Shown here in pieces: positions 19,431 to 27,917 of a stretch of DNA of 37,437 nt. The DNA is taken from the NCBI GenBank assembly GCA_938003955.1, contig CALKXE010000057.1, forward strand, positions 1 to 37,437, written 5' to 3'. The translations under genes were made by a program, and so were the position numbers. The notes under the pieces are model-generated. The model saw only the letters and a program-made list of their open reading frames with translations. It was not told the DNA's origin and did not search any database. Source of the DNA: an uncultured Saprospiraceae bacterium. Lineage in GTDB: Bacteria > Bacteroidota > Bacteroidia > Chitinophagales > Saprospiraceae. Numbering within the stretch: the first letter of the stretch is position 1; each line of letters starts with the position of its first letter.

Positions 19431-19991
19431 TTAGAAATCTTGTCGCATATCCGTTACAGCACTTAGTTCAATAACTCTAGAAAGTAAAAACGTATCGAGT
19501 TTTTTATTGCAATTATCATAGGTGTACTTTTTATATTCAATGATGTATGTATCAACTGCGGGGAGTTCTTGCACATCATCCAAATTTACCTTTTGAGAGT
19601 TAATGTAAAGCTCTTCATATTCTGCGATTTCTTCATTCCCGCTCGATCCTAAGAATAACTCTCCTGATAATTTATCTCTTCGGATGATCCATTTCTGCAA
19701 TATAGATATATTGGATTGAGCTAAATGATTCAACTCAGTATATACATTTTCTATATCAAATTTATATTTTTCAAATTCATTCATACTTATTTTAGTATTC
19801 TCTAGCAATTTGTAATTAAGAGTTCTATTTTTCATTCTTGCGATTTGCTCATAATGAAAAACATCCGATTTTAATCTTTCAATATAGCTCTCACTTTTGC
19901 TCGAAGAAAAAGCTAACCGCCGTTCACTTTGGTAATATTTACTGCAAGAGCACAACAAGATCAAAACCGAGGCCATCAATATATATTTCAT
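19431..19991 (-). CDS. Putative lipoprotein of unknown function
   Basis: 186 residues not recognised as a known family. The N-terminus MKYILMASVLILLCSCSKYY is a lipoprotein signal with a lipobox-like LCSC, so the mature protein would be lipid-anchored in the envelope. The rest is hydrophilic and mostly helical in appearance, with a charged segment around residues 35-110 that could form a coiled coil. Its ATG overlaps the stop codon of the upstream gene (ATGA, 19988-19991), so translation is probably coupled and the two products may work together. It ends about 125 bases before the giant surface protein gene, which has its own promoter candidate. Confidence 0.75.
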   Translation of the reverse strand: MKYILMASVLILLCSCSKYYQSERRLAFSSSKSESYIERLKSDVFHYEQIARMKNRTLNYKLLENTKISMNEFEKYKFDIENVYTELNHLAQSNISILQKWIIRRDKLSGELFLGSSGNEEIAEYEELYINSQKVNLDDVQELPAVDTYIIEYKKYTYDNCNKKLDTFLLSRVIELSAVTDMRQDF

Positions 19992-20620
19992 ATCCCTTTA
20001 TATTTTATGACTTTCGATTCTGAGGTTCGTGGCTCCGTTATTTTCACTTCAACATTGGGCATTTCGCCTTGAAAATTGTAGACTTCTTCTTTTGACAGGA
20101 CTCTACCAGACTCTAAAAATTCAACTTGCTCAGTGTTCTTGTGATCATGGATAGGCCATATCGCTAGTTTCATACTATCACCTTCTGATCTTTCAAACTG
20201 ATAAACGATTAATCTTAGATCGTCATTATTATTTCTGTTTTTACAAATTACTAAACTATTCAAAATCATATTTAAAGCCGAAACATTTGACTGATAAGGG
20301 TTAATTTCAATACCTAAACTATCGGCAATAGGTATTATTTGATTACGTATATTATCACCGAATCCTTCATAGTCATCATACTTATGTGCTTGAAGACTAT
20401 CTAATATTTGCAAGCACTTTTCAACTAATTTCTTCTCGCCATCTTTCTCTAGATTATCATATTTGATTGTAGTTCTGCGACTATAACTACCTTGGACTTC
20501 CTCAGCAACAAACTTACTGTTGACATAGATCTTATGCTTCGTCTGTCTATGAATATAATATGAGGCTATGAGACAGCCCAATGATATTACTAAGTAAATT
20601 ATATTCTTTTTGTTGACCAT
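19988..20620 (-). CDS. Membrane-anchored protein of unknown function
   Basis: 210 residues, no family recognised. One N-terminal hydrophobic segment (IIYLVISLGCLIASYYI, about residues 7-23) preceded by lysines fits a signal anchor or uncleaved signal peptide; the remaining roughly 185 residues are soluble and would face the periplasm. The visible soluble part mixes helical and strand-like stretches (LRLIVYQFERSEGDSMKLAI) without catalytic motifs. It is first in a two-gene unit with the lipoprotein, which it overlaps by four bases. It is divergent from the small gene at 20937. Confidence 0.75.
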   Translation of the reverse strand: MVNKKNIIYLVISLGCLIASYYIHRQTKHKIYVNSKFVAEEVQGSYSRRTTIKYDNLEKDGEKKLVEKCLQILDSLQAHKYDDYEGFGDNIRNQIIPIADSLGIEINPYQSNVSALNMILNSLVICKNRNNNDDLRLIVYQFERSEGDSMKLAIWPIHDHKNTEQVEFLESGRVLSKEEVYNFQGEMPNVEVKITEPRTSESKVIKYKGI

Positions 20621-20936
20621 CCATTCAATTTCGAAATAAGAACTAATCCTTCTACATATCTTCTAATTCATTTTTAAACGTTGGTATAACTCCGTTTATT
20701 TTCGATAAATATTACATCCAATTATTGATATACAATAGGTTATAGAATGATATACTATCAATTCCTCCTTTTTACATATCAAATAATAGCTCATCCTCTA
20801 CGAATAATAGAATACCACTTCATCACTGATGAAACACGCCCATATTTGTATCATAACAAAAGAGAAACACATGAAACGCCAAGGAGATAATTAAACACAA
20901 ACCCTTGATTTTTTAACCAAAAAAACTTTTAAACAT
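20621..20936. other. Divergent intergenic region between the unknown envelope pair and the SH3b unit
   Basis: 316 AT-rich bases. The only promoter-like match on the plus strand is CATATTTG at 20841-20848 (seven of eight positions of TAnnTTTG), about 90 bases before the small gene. A seven-codon open frame (MKRQGDN, ATG at 20871) lies in that leader but is not called as a gene. Nothing else was recognised. Confidence 0.45.
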
Positions 20937-21137
20937 ATGAAAACGATTATAAAAAATATCAATAGAAAGACAGATAACAGATTTATATATGCGATTGGAG
21001 TTTTTTGCTTATTGAGCATTTGTATGTCTCAATTTCCAGAAGCGCAACAAAAGCAGACAGTCGATAAGAATGAAATCATTATCGCTTCAAACATTTCAAA
21101 TACAAATTCAAGCACATCACTTAATTATACAAAATAG
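20937..21137 (+). CDS. Small single-pass membrane or secreted protein, unknown
   Basis: 66 residues, no family recognised. A basic N-terminus (MKTIIKNINRKTDNR) is followed by one hydrophobic segment, FIYAIGVFCLLSICMSQ, then a polar tail rich in Ser, Thr and Asn. It may be a small membrane protein or a short secreted peptide cleaved after the hydrophobic part. The SH3b protein gene follows 58 bases later on the same strand with no terminator between, so the two are probably one transcript. It could also be a chance frame; the signal-like N-terminus and operon position favour a real gene. Confidence 0.5.
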   Translation: MKTIIKNINRKTDNRFIYAIGVFCLLSICMSQFPEAQQKQTVDKNEIIIASNISNTNSSTSLNYTK

Positions 21138-21195
21138 ATATTTATCAATTGATTGATAGACAAATACATTATTTCAAATTATAAAATCCAATATT

Positions 21196-21981
21196 ATGAC
21201 TTACCCAACAAAAATGCAAAATCAAAACACAGTTTCTAAAATGATTAAAAAAGCTGTCGCAAGCTTATTAATGCTCCTATTCTATACTCAGATGTGGGGA
21301 ACAGGACAGCCATTGTTTTCAGAAGGGGCTCAATTATATGTAATGGCTAATTCCGGATTAACATTAAGAGCACAACCTAATTCTCAATCAGAATCCCTAG
21401 GCGTCCTAGAATTCGGATTTAGTGTCACTGTTCTTAATCAGCCAGATAGTGTGGATACATACGACAAAATAGAATGGGTAGAAGGTAACTGGGTCTACGT
21501 AGAGCATGAAGGAGTGACTGGTTACATGTTTGACGGATACTTATCTGATCTGCCATTGCCTTCATATGATTTTGAAAAGTGTCAATTAGATATGGATCTT
21601 ATTTATCCATTAGAATCATGGACTGAAGTTAATCTAGGCTTAGATCATACTGATACATTAAATGCAGGTACACTAAGAAAATTGACTTCTTATTTCGAAG
21701 CAGGAGACAAAATGATCCAGACACACAAGAATGATGAATACAAAGTAGAGCTCTACTTAAAGGACATTAGAGTAATGGATGCTTACCATCTTCTCTTGAG
21801 TATGTTAGATGGAAAACAATCAATCGAAACATTCAAAGATATGTCGACATTCATAGAAGACAGAGATAACGAACTATATAAAATAACAGTAGACATAGAT
21901 AATCCAATATGGATCAGGAAGCTAAAGAATGGAGATGTAAAAGTCACAGTCAAAACGCTAAACTACTTGTGTGGACTGTAA
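21196..21981 (+). CDS. Exported SH3b-domain protein
   Basis: 261 residues. Residues about 45-115 form a bacterial SH3 domain (LYVMANSGLTLRAQPN, then GVLEFGFSVTVL and GNWVYVEHEGVTGYMFDGYL), a fold that often binds peptidoglycan or other cell-wall ligands. The remaining roughly 145 residues are an unrecognised alpha/beta region. The signal peptide is MIKKAVASLLMLLFYTQMWG, preceded by 15 residues if the first ATG is used; the ATG at 21241 would give a standard signal peptide and may be the true start. A strong intrinsic terminator follows at 22020, ending the unit with the small protein upstream. Likely periplasmic or surface-located; the exact role is unknown. Confidence 0.8.
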   Translation: MTYPTKMQNQNTVSKMIKKAVASLLMLLFYTQMWGTGQPLFSEGAQLYVMANSGLTLRAQPNSQSESLGVLEFGFSVTVLNQPDSVDTYDKIEWVEGNWVYVEHEGVTGYMFDGYLSDLPLPSYDFEKCQLDMDLIYPLESWTEVNLGLDHTDTLNAGTLRKLTSYFEAGDKMIQTHKNDEYKVELYLKDIRVMDAYHLLLSMLDGKQSIETFKDMSTFIEDRDNELYKITVDIDNPIWIRKLKNGDVKVTVKTLNYLCGL

Positions 21982-22019
21982 AAATAAGATTAGGCGATTT
22001 TAATAACTTTCAATTCGAA

Positions 22020-22057
22020 GTCCCGGAGAAGTATTTCTCTGGGACGGATTTTTTTTT
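22020..22057 (+). terminator. Intrinsic terminator of the SH3b unit
   Basis: GTCCCGGAGAA, loop GTAT, TTCTCTGGGAC form an 11-bp stem with one G-T pair. A run of nine T follows at 22049-22057. It lies about 40 bases after the SH3b stop codon. Confidence 0.92.
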
Positions 22058-22698
22058 AAAAATACTTAAATTCTCCGATGCTTGAGTCGGGGTCATAAAA
22101 AAAGAGGTTTTTGAATAAAAACGCCTTGTCACAAAAAAGTTAGCTATACTTCACGATACTATCTATTATTACAAATTCCCTCCCACATATTCTTGTAAGA
22201 ACATAACATTCCCAAAACATGATTATTATGTCACAAATAGCGGCTTGAAATATAATCATCAGTACTCAAACTGGCACTTTTTTAGCACTTTTAGAAATTG
22301 TTTAAAAAAAATCATATTTATTTTCACTCAAAACAAAATGAAAAACAAGCATACTAAATACTAACAATCAGCTACTTAAAATTAAATATCTAAAGTAATA
22401 GTTCATATCAGAAAATAAAAATACGAAGAAAAGACATATTAGTTAAAAACGTAATATGTTTTGTACTATATTTGTGCCAACAACAACAAGTTAAAAAGAA
22501 ACTAAAGAGTTTTTTAATTTTGAGATCCGTTTGAAAACTATATACGTGTCCACAAAAAAAATAAGAATAATTGTAATGAGAGGCCTTCCAAAAACCGATT
22601 TATTATGTTGTTCTACAGGGTATTATAATATTGTGACCTAATGTAGTTTTGCCCACAGAATACGTGTGTAGTTTTCTTTCTCAATTTTAAACACTTTC
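22058..22698. other. Gene-free convergent region before the glycosyltransferase 3' end
   Basis: About 640 AT-rich bases between two convergent units. There is no substantial reading frame. It contains a perfect -7 promoter match at 22467-22474 and a 21-codon open frame (ATG at 22576, MRGLPKTDLLCCSTGYYNIV), both discussed with the small RNA candidate. Confidence 0.5.
22467..22474 (+). promoter_or_regulatory. -7 promoter-like element with no gene behind it
   Basis: TATATTTG matches TAnnTTTG exactly. There is no annotated plus-strand gene downstream, so it either drives a small RNA or short peptide or is a chance match in AT-rich DNA. No -33 TTG is seen. Confidence 0.35.
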
Positions 22699-22772
22699 CT
22701 ATTTATAGGAAGAACTCTTTTTAGAAATAATTATAGCTACCGAGCTTTTTGCTCTGTAGCTATTTTCTATTT
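22481..22772 (+). ncRNA. Candidate small RNA, antisense at its 3' end to the glycosyltransferase mRNA
   Basis: The inferred transcript runs from just after the -7 element at 22467 to the hairpin at 22733-22763, which on the plus strand is followed by TTTTCTATTT. It would be about 290 bases, contain a 21-codon frame at 22576-22641, and overlap the last 70 or so bases of the glycosyltransferase gene in antisense. The boundaries are inferred from the promoter match and terminator shape only. Confidence 0.2.
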
Positions 22773-24189
22773 GGGACACTTCGGCCAAAGCTGAGATTAA
22801 CTTTTCAATATCTTGCTCATGATAATGATTTGCTAAAATCCAGACTTTCTTTTCCTGCTCTAATTGCGTTAGAACTAATTCCTTTAGGTCTGTATTGTAT
22901 TCTGTTGGAATGCTTTCGCCTACTTCCAATCCTTTGTAATTATTATCATATTGTGTATAGTAATCATAAGCCGGCACCGCATGTTGGGTGCATATTACCT
23001 TTCTATTATTCTCCTTATGAGCAGAAATATGAAGAAGAGAAGATCTATTGTCTTCGTGTTCAAATGGAGCGAGAATATATTTGAAAGATTGTTTTTCGTA
23101 AAATCCAACCAATAAACCTAATGTTATAATTCCTAAAATAACTTTAGAAAAATAAGCTTTAGCTGACAGTGCTTTTTGGTACACATTCTCTACTCCTATC
23201 ATCACTAACAAAATAGAAAGCGGTAGTGAAAATAACATCAATCGTTCTAAGATAGAATACTTGCCAAATAACGAAGCACCAAAAGCGCCCACGATCGGCA
23301 ATACAATAAGAATAATCTCATATCTCTTTTGCTTTAAGGCAAACACTATAGCAATAATTAACGATAATAATACCGCTCCGATAGCTAATCCAGATTTACC
23401 AACTAGCATCCTAGCCTGACCTATTATCAATCCAAAATCATGGGATAACGAGTCAGTATTTAGTATATTTCCCTGAAGAAAATAGATGTCATGGAAATTC
23501 TGCATGTGCCCACTCCCAATAGTTGGTTGTAGCATAATCAGGTAATTAACTACAAAGCTTAAACCTATAAATCCTGTAGTAAGCAAGACAGGCGTAATAG
23601 GTCTATCCTTTTTTATCTGTACTAATCCTAGATAAATTATCGCTGAAATCAAGACAAAAATAGATGGCATTGAGAGCCAAATAACGATTGCTCCTCCAAT
23701 AGATAATTTCCACCAATTCTGCTTATTGATTTCTACAATTTTCAATACAGTCCATATGATAAGTAACACTGCAAATACATCAATCATGTACTGCTTATAT
23801 TCTGTAGCATACCTAGCAACTAGCTGATGCGTACCAAACCAAAATAAGGCAATGATCGACATTGGACTATTCAGAAACTTCTTAGAAATATCAGCAAATA
23901 AAAAGAGGGATGCTACTCCAGCCATCAAGGGCAGAAGACGAAGCGTATAATGTGTTATCCCAAAAACAGAAGTAAGCAACTTGCTTAGCCATAAAAATAA
24001 CAATGGAGCACTTTGTTCGTAGCTAAGTGGATTGATTAACGCTACTAATGAGCGTTCACCAATATTTCTTACTACGTTAAGACTATCAAGTAGTAATGAT
24101 CTGTCCTGCACAAAGAGTACCACACAAAGTGCAATAGATATACCGAGCACGATACGTTCTATCCATTTATATCTTTGTTGGGATGACAA
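22699..24189 (-). CDS. GT39-like (PMT/ArnT type) membrane glycosyltransferase
   Basis: 496 residues of the GT-C fold. About ten hydrophobic segments fill residues 10-365, followed by a soluble C-terminal part of about 130 residues. Typical family segments are SYEQSAPLLFLWLSKLL, THYTLRLLPLMAGV and ARYATEYKQYMIDVF. Such enzymes transfer sugar from a polyprenyl-phosphate carrier to protein or lipid on the periplasmic side. The first-loop acidic motif, usually Asp-Glu in this family, appears as LLLDSLNV, with Ser in place of Glu, so activity or donor could differ. The gene starts four bases after the sppA stop codon and is surely in its operon. The last codons are encoded by and beyond a terminator-like hairpin at 22733-22763. 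Acceptor and donor are unknown. Confidence 0.8.
   Translation of the reverse strand: MSSQQRYKWIERIVLGISIALCVVLFVQDRSLLLDSLNVVRNIGERSLVALINPLSYEQSAPLLFLWLSKLLTSVFGITHYTLRLLPLMAGVASLFLFADISKKFLNSPMSIIALFWFGTHQLVARYATEYKQYMIDVFAVLLIIWTVLKIVEINKQNWWKLSIGGAIVIWLSMPSIFVLISAIIYLGLVQIKKDRPITPVLLTTGFIGLSFVVNYLIMLQPTIGSGHMQNFHDIYFLQGNILNTDSLSHDFGLIIGQARMLVGKSGLAIGAVLLSLIIAIVFALKQKRYEIILIVLPIVGAFGASLFGKYSILERLMLFSLPLSILLVMIGVENVYQKALSAKAYFSKVILGIITLGLLVGFYEKQSFKYILAPFEHEDNRSSLLHISAHKENNRKVICTQHAVPAYDYYTQYDNNYKGLEVGESIPTEYNTDLKELVLTQLEQEKKVWILANHYHEQDIEKLISALAEVSQIENSYRAKSSVAIIISKKSSSYK
22733..22763. terminator. Terminator-like hairpin inside the 3' end of the glycosyltransferase gene
   Basis: ATAGCTAC and GTAGCTAT form an outer 8-bp stem; after one C-T mismatch GAGC pairs with GCTC around a TTTTT loop. 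On the plus strand TTTTCTATTT follows, as in an intrinsic terminator; on the minus strand no good T-run follows. It encodes part of the glycosyltransferase C-terminus (YRAKSSVAI). Confidence 0.5.
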
Positions 24190-24193
24190 TCTA

Positions 24194-25963
24194 CTAATCT
24201 ACCTTAAGTATAAATGGAAGTCTTGCTTGCGGTGTTCTATCTAGAAGTAAGTTTTTCACTTCTTTGTACTGTCTTACCATCTCCAAATCTGATTTGTCGA
24301 TATTGATTCCTAGCGACGCTTGGACATTATTAGTTTCCGCTATTCCTTTCACAACTTGATCAAGGAATGTCTCCTTGATATTTGGATAATCTTTTGTTTT
24401 GTAGTCTTCGAGTCCAGCCATTTCACCGGCAAGCTTGATTGCATCATCGATACCACCAATCACATCTACCAGTCCAATATCCAATGCCTTCGTTCCAGTC
24501 CAAACTCTACCTTGAGCTACTTCGTGCACTTCGTCTCTAGTCATGCCTCTACCATCTGCTACCCTCTTTAAGAATTGCTCATAGATATCATTTGTTCCTT
24601 TCTGTAGAAGTTCTTTTTCAGCATCTGTCAGGTTTTTCGTTGTAGATAAACCTACCGCCATTGGGTGTGTTTTTACCTCATCGAAATTAACACCGAGCTT
24701 ATCGTTCATCAGTTCTGTCAAGTTAGGAAACATCATGAATACACCGATAGATCCTGTAAGACAATTGGGTGCAGAAACAATCGTATCAGCTCCTGCAGCT
24801 ATATAATATCCACCAGATGCCGCATAATCACCAAATGAAGCCACTACAGGTTTTCCCGCAGCTTTCACATTCTCGATTGCTCTCCATATGATGTCAGAAG
24901 TTATGCTACTTCCTCCTCCACTATTTACTCGAAGCACCATTGCTTTGATATTATCGTCGTTTTTGATCTTTTCTAAGATCTTCAAGTACTTTGCTTCACT
25001 TATAGAACCCTTTGTATCTGTACCGTATGAGATTGTTCCCTCAGCATACACAACTGCTATTTTATCTTTTGATGTTGATCCTTTTGGAAGCGTTACACCT
25101 GCACTATACTCTGTGAGCGATTTTAGCTTTATCTTTTTATCAGAGACTATATCCAAATCTCTACGGATTGTAGCTTCCACCTCATCCCAATATACCACTT
25201 TATCAACAAGACCAGAAGCCAATGAAGATTGAGCATCTCTACCTTTGTAATCTGTCATAATCTGATCTAGATCATCCGATGTCATATTTCTAGAAGCTGA
25301 TACTAGATCCTTATATTGATCAACCATGCTCGTTAAGAATTCTCTCGTTTGAATCTTATTGGGCTCACTCATCTCCGTTCTTCGGAATGGTTCGGTAGCA
25401 CTCTTAAAGTTTCCTGCATAGAATACATTCATCTTAACACCTACCTTATCCATAGCGTTTTTGAAAAATGGTATCATTGTAGCGAATCCTTTTACATCTA
25501 CCATCCCATTAGGATTAAGAAAAACTGAATCAGCGACTGATCCAAGAAAATATCCAGACTGGCTGTAGAAGTCAGCATATGAATAAACGAATTTCTCTGA
25601 TTCTTTGAATTTCACCAAGGCTTCTCTGATTGATGATACAGTGGCTTGTCCAGCATTTACACCTCCTCCTTTAATCAATATTCCTTTCACTTTATCATCC
25701 GTAGCTGCATAATCTAATAAAGCTACTATACTATTCAAACCTAATTTATCAACTTGCTCGAAGCTCATTGCACTAGATTCTACATTGCCCGTTTTCTCAG
25801 GAACAAAAGAAGAGAAGTCCAACTCTAGAACTGTTTTCTTAGGAACGACAGGTTTATTCCCCGCCATACTCGTTAGAAAGCCCATAAAAACAAGACCAAT
25901 AATCGCAATCGCTGCAAATACTCCTAAACACGATGCCGTAAAAAACTTAAAAAATTGATTCAT
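24194..25963 (-). CDS. sppA: Signal peptide peptidase SppA, long (67K-type) form
   Basis: Serine-lysine protease of the inner membrane that degrades signal peptides left after protein export. 589 residues match the long, internally duplicated form. An N-terminal membrane anchor covers residues about 12-32 (CLGVFAAIAIIGLVFMGFL). The general-base lysine is K187 in AGNFKSATEPF in the first half; the nucleophile is S383 in DYAASGGYY in the second half, the same split-site layout as Escherichia coli SppA (K209 and S409). RVNSGGGS (345-352) and GSIGVF follow the family pattern. The glycosyltransferase gene follows after four bases, so they form an operon. Upstream lie 548 bases without genes but with hairpins and a microsatellite. 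A near-consensus -7 element (TATATTTA) lies about 30 bases before the start. Confidence 0.96.
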   Translation of the reverse strand: MNQFFKFFTASCLGVFAAIAIIGLVFMGFLTSMAGNKPVVPKKTVLELDFSSFVPEKTGNVESSAMSFEQVDKLGLNSIVALLDYAATDDKVKGILIKGGGVNAGQATVSSIREALVKFKESEKFVYSYADFYSQSGYFLGSVADSVFLNPNGMVDVKGFATMIPFFKNAMDKVGVKMNVFYAGNFKSATEPFRRTEMSEPNKIQTREFLTSMVDQYKDLVSASRNMTSDDLDQIMTDYKGRDAQSSLASGLVDKVVYWDEVEATIRRDLDIVSDKKIKLKSLTEYSAGVTLPKGSTSKDKIAVVYAEGTISYGTDTKGSISEAKYLKILEKIKNDDNIKAMVLRVNSGGGSSITSDIIWRAIENVKAAGKPVVASFGDYAASGGYYIAAGADTIVSAPNCLTGSIGVFMMFPNLTELMNDKLGVNFDEVKTHPMAVGLSTTKNLTDAEKELLQKGTNDIYEQFLKRVADGRGMTRDEVHEVAQGRVWTGTKALDIGLVDVIGGIDDAIKLAGEMAGLEDYKTKDYPNIKETFLDQVVKGIAETNNVQASLGINIDKSDLEMVRQYKEVKNLLLDRTPQARLPFILKVD

Positions 25964-26294
25964 AAATTCAGTATTAGATTCGTAAATATAACTCTATAAA
26001 AAATATTCAGTTCCATATAATGGACTAAGTATCATAATACATGGACAAATTGTCTATAAATATTAGAATTATAGTTGTTTTCATTCGCAAGGTAACTCTA
26101 TCTAAAATAAATGGATACTCTGATTTATAGTCATTATATGAAAAAAAATGAGAAATACTTTTCAACTTAAGCTACCGCTCGCTCTATTTAGCTTTTTTAA
26201 GTCCATTTTTCGGAATTGCAGAATTACGGAATTGTTGTGTTATGTTGACCCTAGCGCCAGCTTTATCAATTCCACGATCGTATTTTTTTGAGTT

Positions 26295-26384
26295 AGACGA
26301 TGTTTGTAACATCGTCTGAATATATGATTGACATGCTATGCTTTTTTTTATAATTGGATATCAATCCGAGGTTACAAACCTCGG
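26295..26384. repeat. REPIN-like pair of inverted palindromes
   Basis: Hairpin 1: AGACGATGTT (26295-26304), loop TGT, AACATCGTCT (26308-26317), a perfect 10-bp stem. Hairpin 2: CCGAGGTT (26366-26373), loop ACA, AACCTCGG (26377-26384), a perfect 8-bp stem. Read on opposite strands both share the core GTTTGTAAC, so they are two related palindromes in inverted orientation, 48 bases apart, the layout of a REP doublet. Neither is followed by a T-run on the strand of the flanking genes, so they are not normal terminators. No REP-associated transposase is in the window. Confidence 0.6.
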
Positions 26385-26441
26385 CGAACGGAGGTATTAA
26401 AACTTACTTGTGTGAATAAGTACCTATTCAATTATATTGCC

Positions 26442-26475
<34 letters not shown>

Positions 26476-26511
26476 GAATTTATTACAATGTGGACTTTGG
26501 ATAAATAATAT

Positions 26512-27732
26512 CTATTCAATAACTTCTTTATTTCTAAGAAGAAAGAAGACGATCAGAAAACTTATAAACATCAAAACACCACCTAATAAAAATGGAGCTC
26601 CAGCAAATTGAACAACGGCTTTTTCGGAAGTAAAATAGAAAAACACTTGCGTCATCATAATCGGACCAATAATAGTGGACAGACTGATCAAACTGGTAAG
26701 CCCCCCTTGTAATTCACCTTGTTCTTTTGCTGAAACTTTACTGACCATAAAAGATTGAAGATTGGGCATTGCAATACCCCCAAATGCATATGGAATCAAA
26801 AACAAGAACATCATCCAAGTCGTACTAGCAACAGAAAAAAGAAGCATTCCTGTTGTATATAGGGCAAATCCAATAATTATACTCTTACCTACTCCAAACT
26901 TATCCGCTGCCTTTTGAGCCAACATGGCTTGCACCACACCTACTAATGCACCAACTACAGCTAATGATGCACCGATCATTCCTTCGCTCCAGCCGAACTT
27001 ATAAATTGTAAAATAGGTCCAGTTACTTTGTATCGCGTGTGATCCCAAATTGATAATAAAAAAAGCGAGCAATAAAAAACCGATGCCTTTATAGGTTCCT
27101 ATCTTTTTTAGAGTGCTTATTGGATTCGCTTTTTTCCATTCGAATTTCCGTCTATTCTCAATGGGGAGCGATTCTGGCAATATGAAATATCCATAAAGTA
27201 AATTAATAAATGTCAAACCTGCGGCCACAATGAATGGAACTCGAAGACCAATTTCTCCTAATAATCCTCCAAGAAGTGGACCTATGATAAATCCAACACC
27301 AAATGCTGCACCCATCATTCCGAAGTTCTTTGATCTATTCTCGTCCGTACTAATATCCGCTATGTAAGAATTTGCCGTAGAATAACTCGCACCAAAAAAA
27401 CCTGCCAACAATCTACCTATCACCAACCACGCAAATGATGGTGCCAAAGCGAGTAAGATGTAGTCAATCACAAATCCAAAAAGAGAAAGTAAAATGATTG
27501 GCCTACGCCCATACTGATCACTCAAATTACCCATAAATGGTGAAAACAAAAACTGAGTAATCGCAAAAGCAAAGAGAAGATACCCACCATATATAGCTGC
27601 TTCGTTCGCATTGATATCCATCATGCCTTCTAATAGACCTGGTAGAACCGGAATAATAATTCCAAATCCTATAATATCTAATAGAACCGTTATGAAGATG
27701 AAATTGACAGCGGCTTTGCGGACTTTAGTCAT
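26512..27732 (-). CDS. MFS exporter of the TCR/Tet type
   Basis: About 406 residues with twelve predicted membrane segments. Motif A, GNLSDQYGRRP, lies between helices 2 and 3; the helix 4-5 part (IGRLLAGFFGASYSTANSYIAD then GAAFGVGFIIGPLLGG) matches TetA-like drug:proton antiporters. Export of a small molecule is likely, but resistance to tetracycline should not be assumed, since chromosomal Bacteroidota homologues have varied or unknown substrates. The frame is open to an ATG at 27774, but the ATG at 27732 (MTKVRKAAVNFIFITV) is preferred: it gives the usual N-terminus, and a perfect -7 element at 27751-27758 lies between the two candidates, so a transcript from it could not include the earlier ATG. 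Single gene, no linked regulator. Confidence 0.9.
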   Translation of the reverse strand: MTKVRKAAVNFIFITVLLDIIGFGIIIPVLPGLLEGMMDINANEAAIYGGYLLFAFAITQFLFSPFMGNLSDQYGRRPIILLSLFGFVIDYILLALAPSFAWLVIGRLLAGFFGASYSTANSYIADISTDENRSKNFGMMGAAFGVGFIIGPLLGGLLGEIGLRVPFIVAAGLTFINLLYGYFILPESLPIENRRKFEWKKANPISTLKKIGTYKGIGFLLLAFFIINLGSHAIQSNWTYFTIYKFGWSEGMIGASLAVVGALVGVVQAMLAQKAADKFGVGKSIIIGFALYTTGMLLFSVASTTWMMFLFLIPYAFGGIAMPNLQSFMVSKVSAKEQGELQGGLTSLISLSTIIGPIMMTQVFFYFTSEKAVVQFAGAPFLLGGVLMFISFLIVFFLLRNKEVIE

Positions 27733-27750
27733 ACAGATTATTTTCAATCG

Positions 27751-27758
27751 CAAAACTA
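27751..27758 (-). promoter_or_regulatory. -7 promoter element for the MFS exporter
   Basis: On the minus strand TAGTTTTG, a perfect TAnnTTTG match, ends 18 bases before the preferred ATG at 27732. A TTTG occurs upstream but only 13 bases away, shorter than usual. The element helps decide the start codon. Confidence 0.55.
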
Positions 27759-27880
27759 ATGATAATAATAACAAAGAAGTGATTTAAGAACCTCTGTTAA
27801 TAGAATTTGCTCCAGCTTGACAAACAAGATTATAAGCAAATAAAATAATCAAAAGAACTTAAACCACTTCAATCGTAAGC

Positions 27881-27898
27881 ATCAAATCTTTATTTGAT
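27881..27898. repeat. Small perfect hairpin after the DUF4114 protein gene
   Basis: ATCAAAT, loop CTTT, ATTTGAT, about 20 bases after the stop codon of the minus-strand gene ending at 27918. No T-run follows on the minus strand, so it may protect the mRNA 3' end rather than terminate. Confidence 0.4.
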
Positions 27899-27917
27899 AC
27901 TAACTACCCCTTAACAA

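Noticed and set aside
22749..23084. 111-residue plus-strand frame opposite the glycosyltransferase
   Set aside because: Antisense to the soluble end of a convincing gene, no promoter or family resemblance; it begins inside the terminator-like hairpin.
26169..26198. Hairpin with T-run on the plus strand
   Set aside because: It looks like a weak terminator (six-base arms, 14-base loop), but no plus-strand gene lies upstream. Recorded only in the note on the gene-free region.
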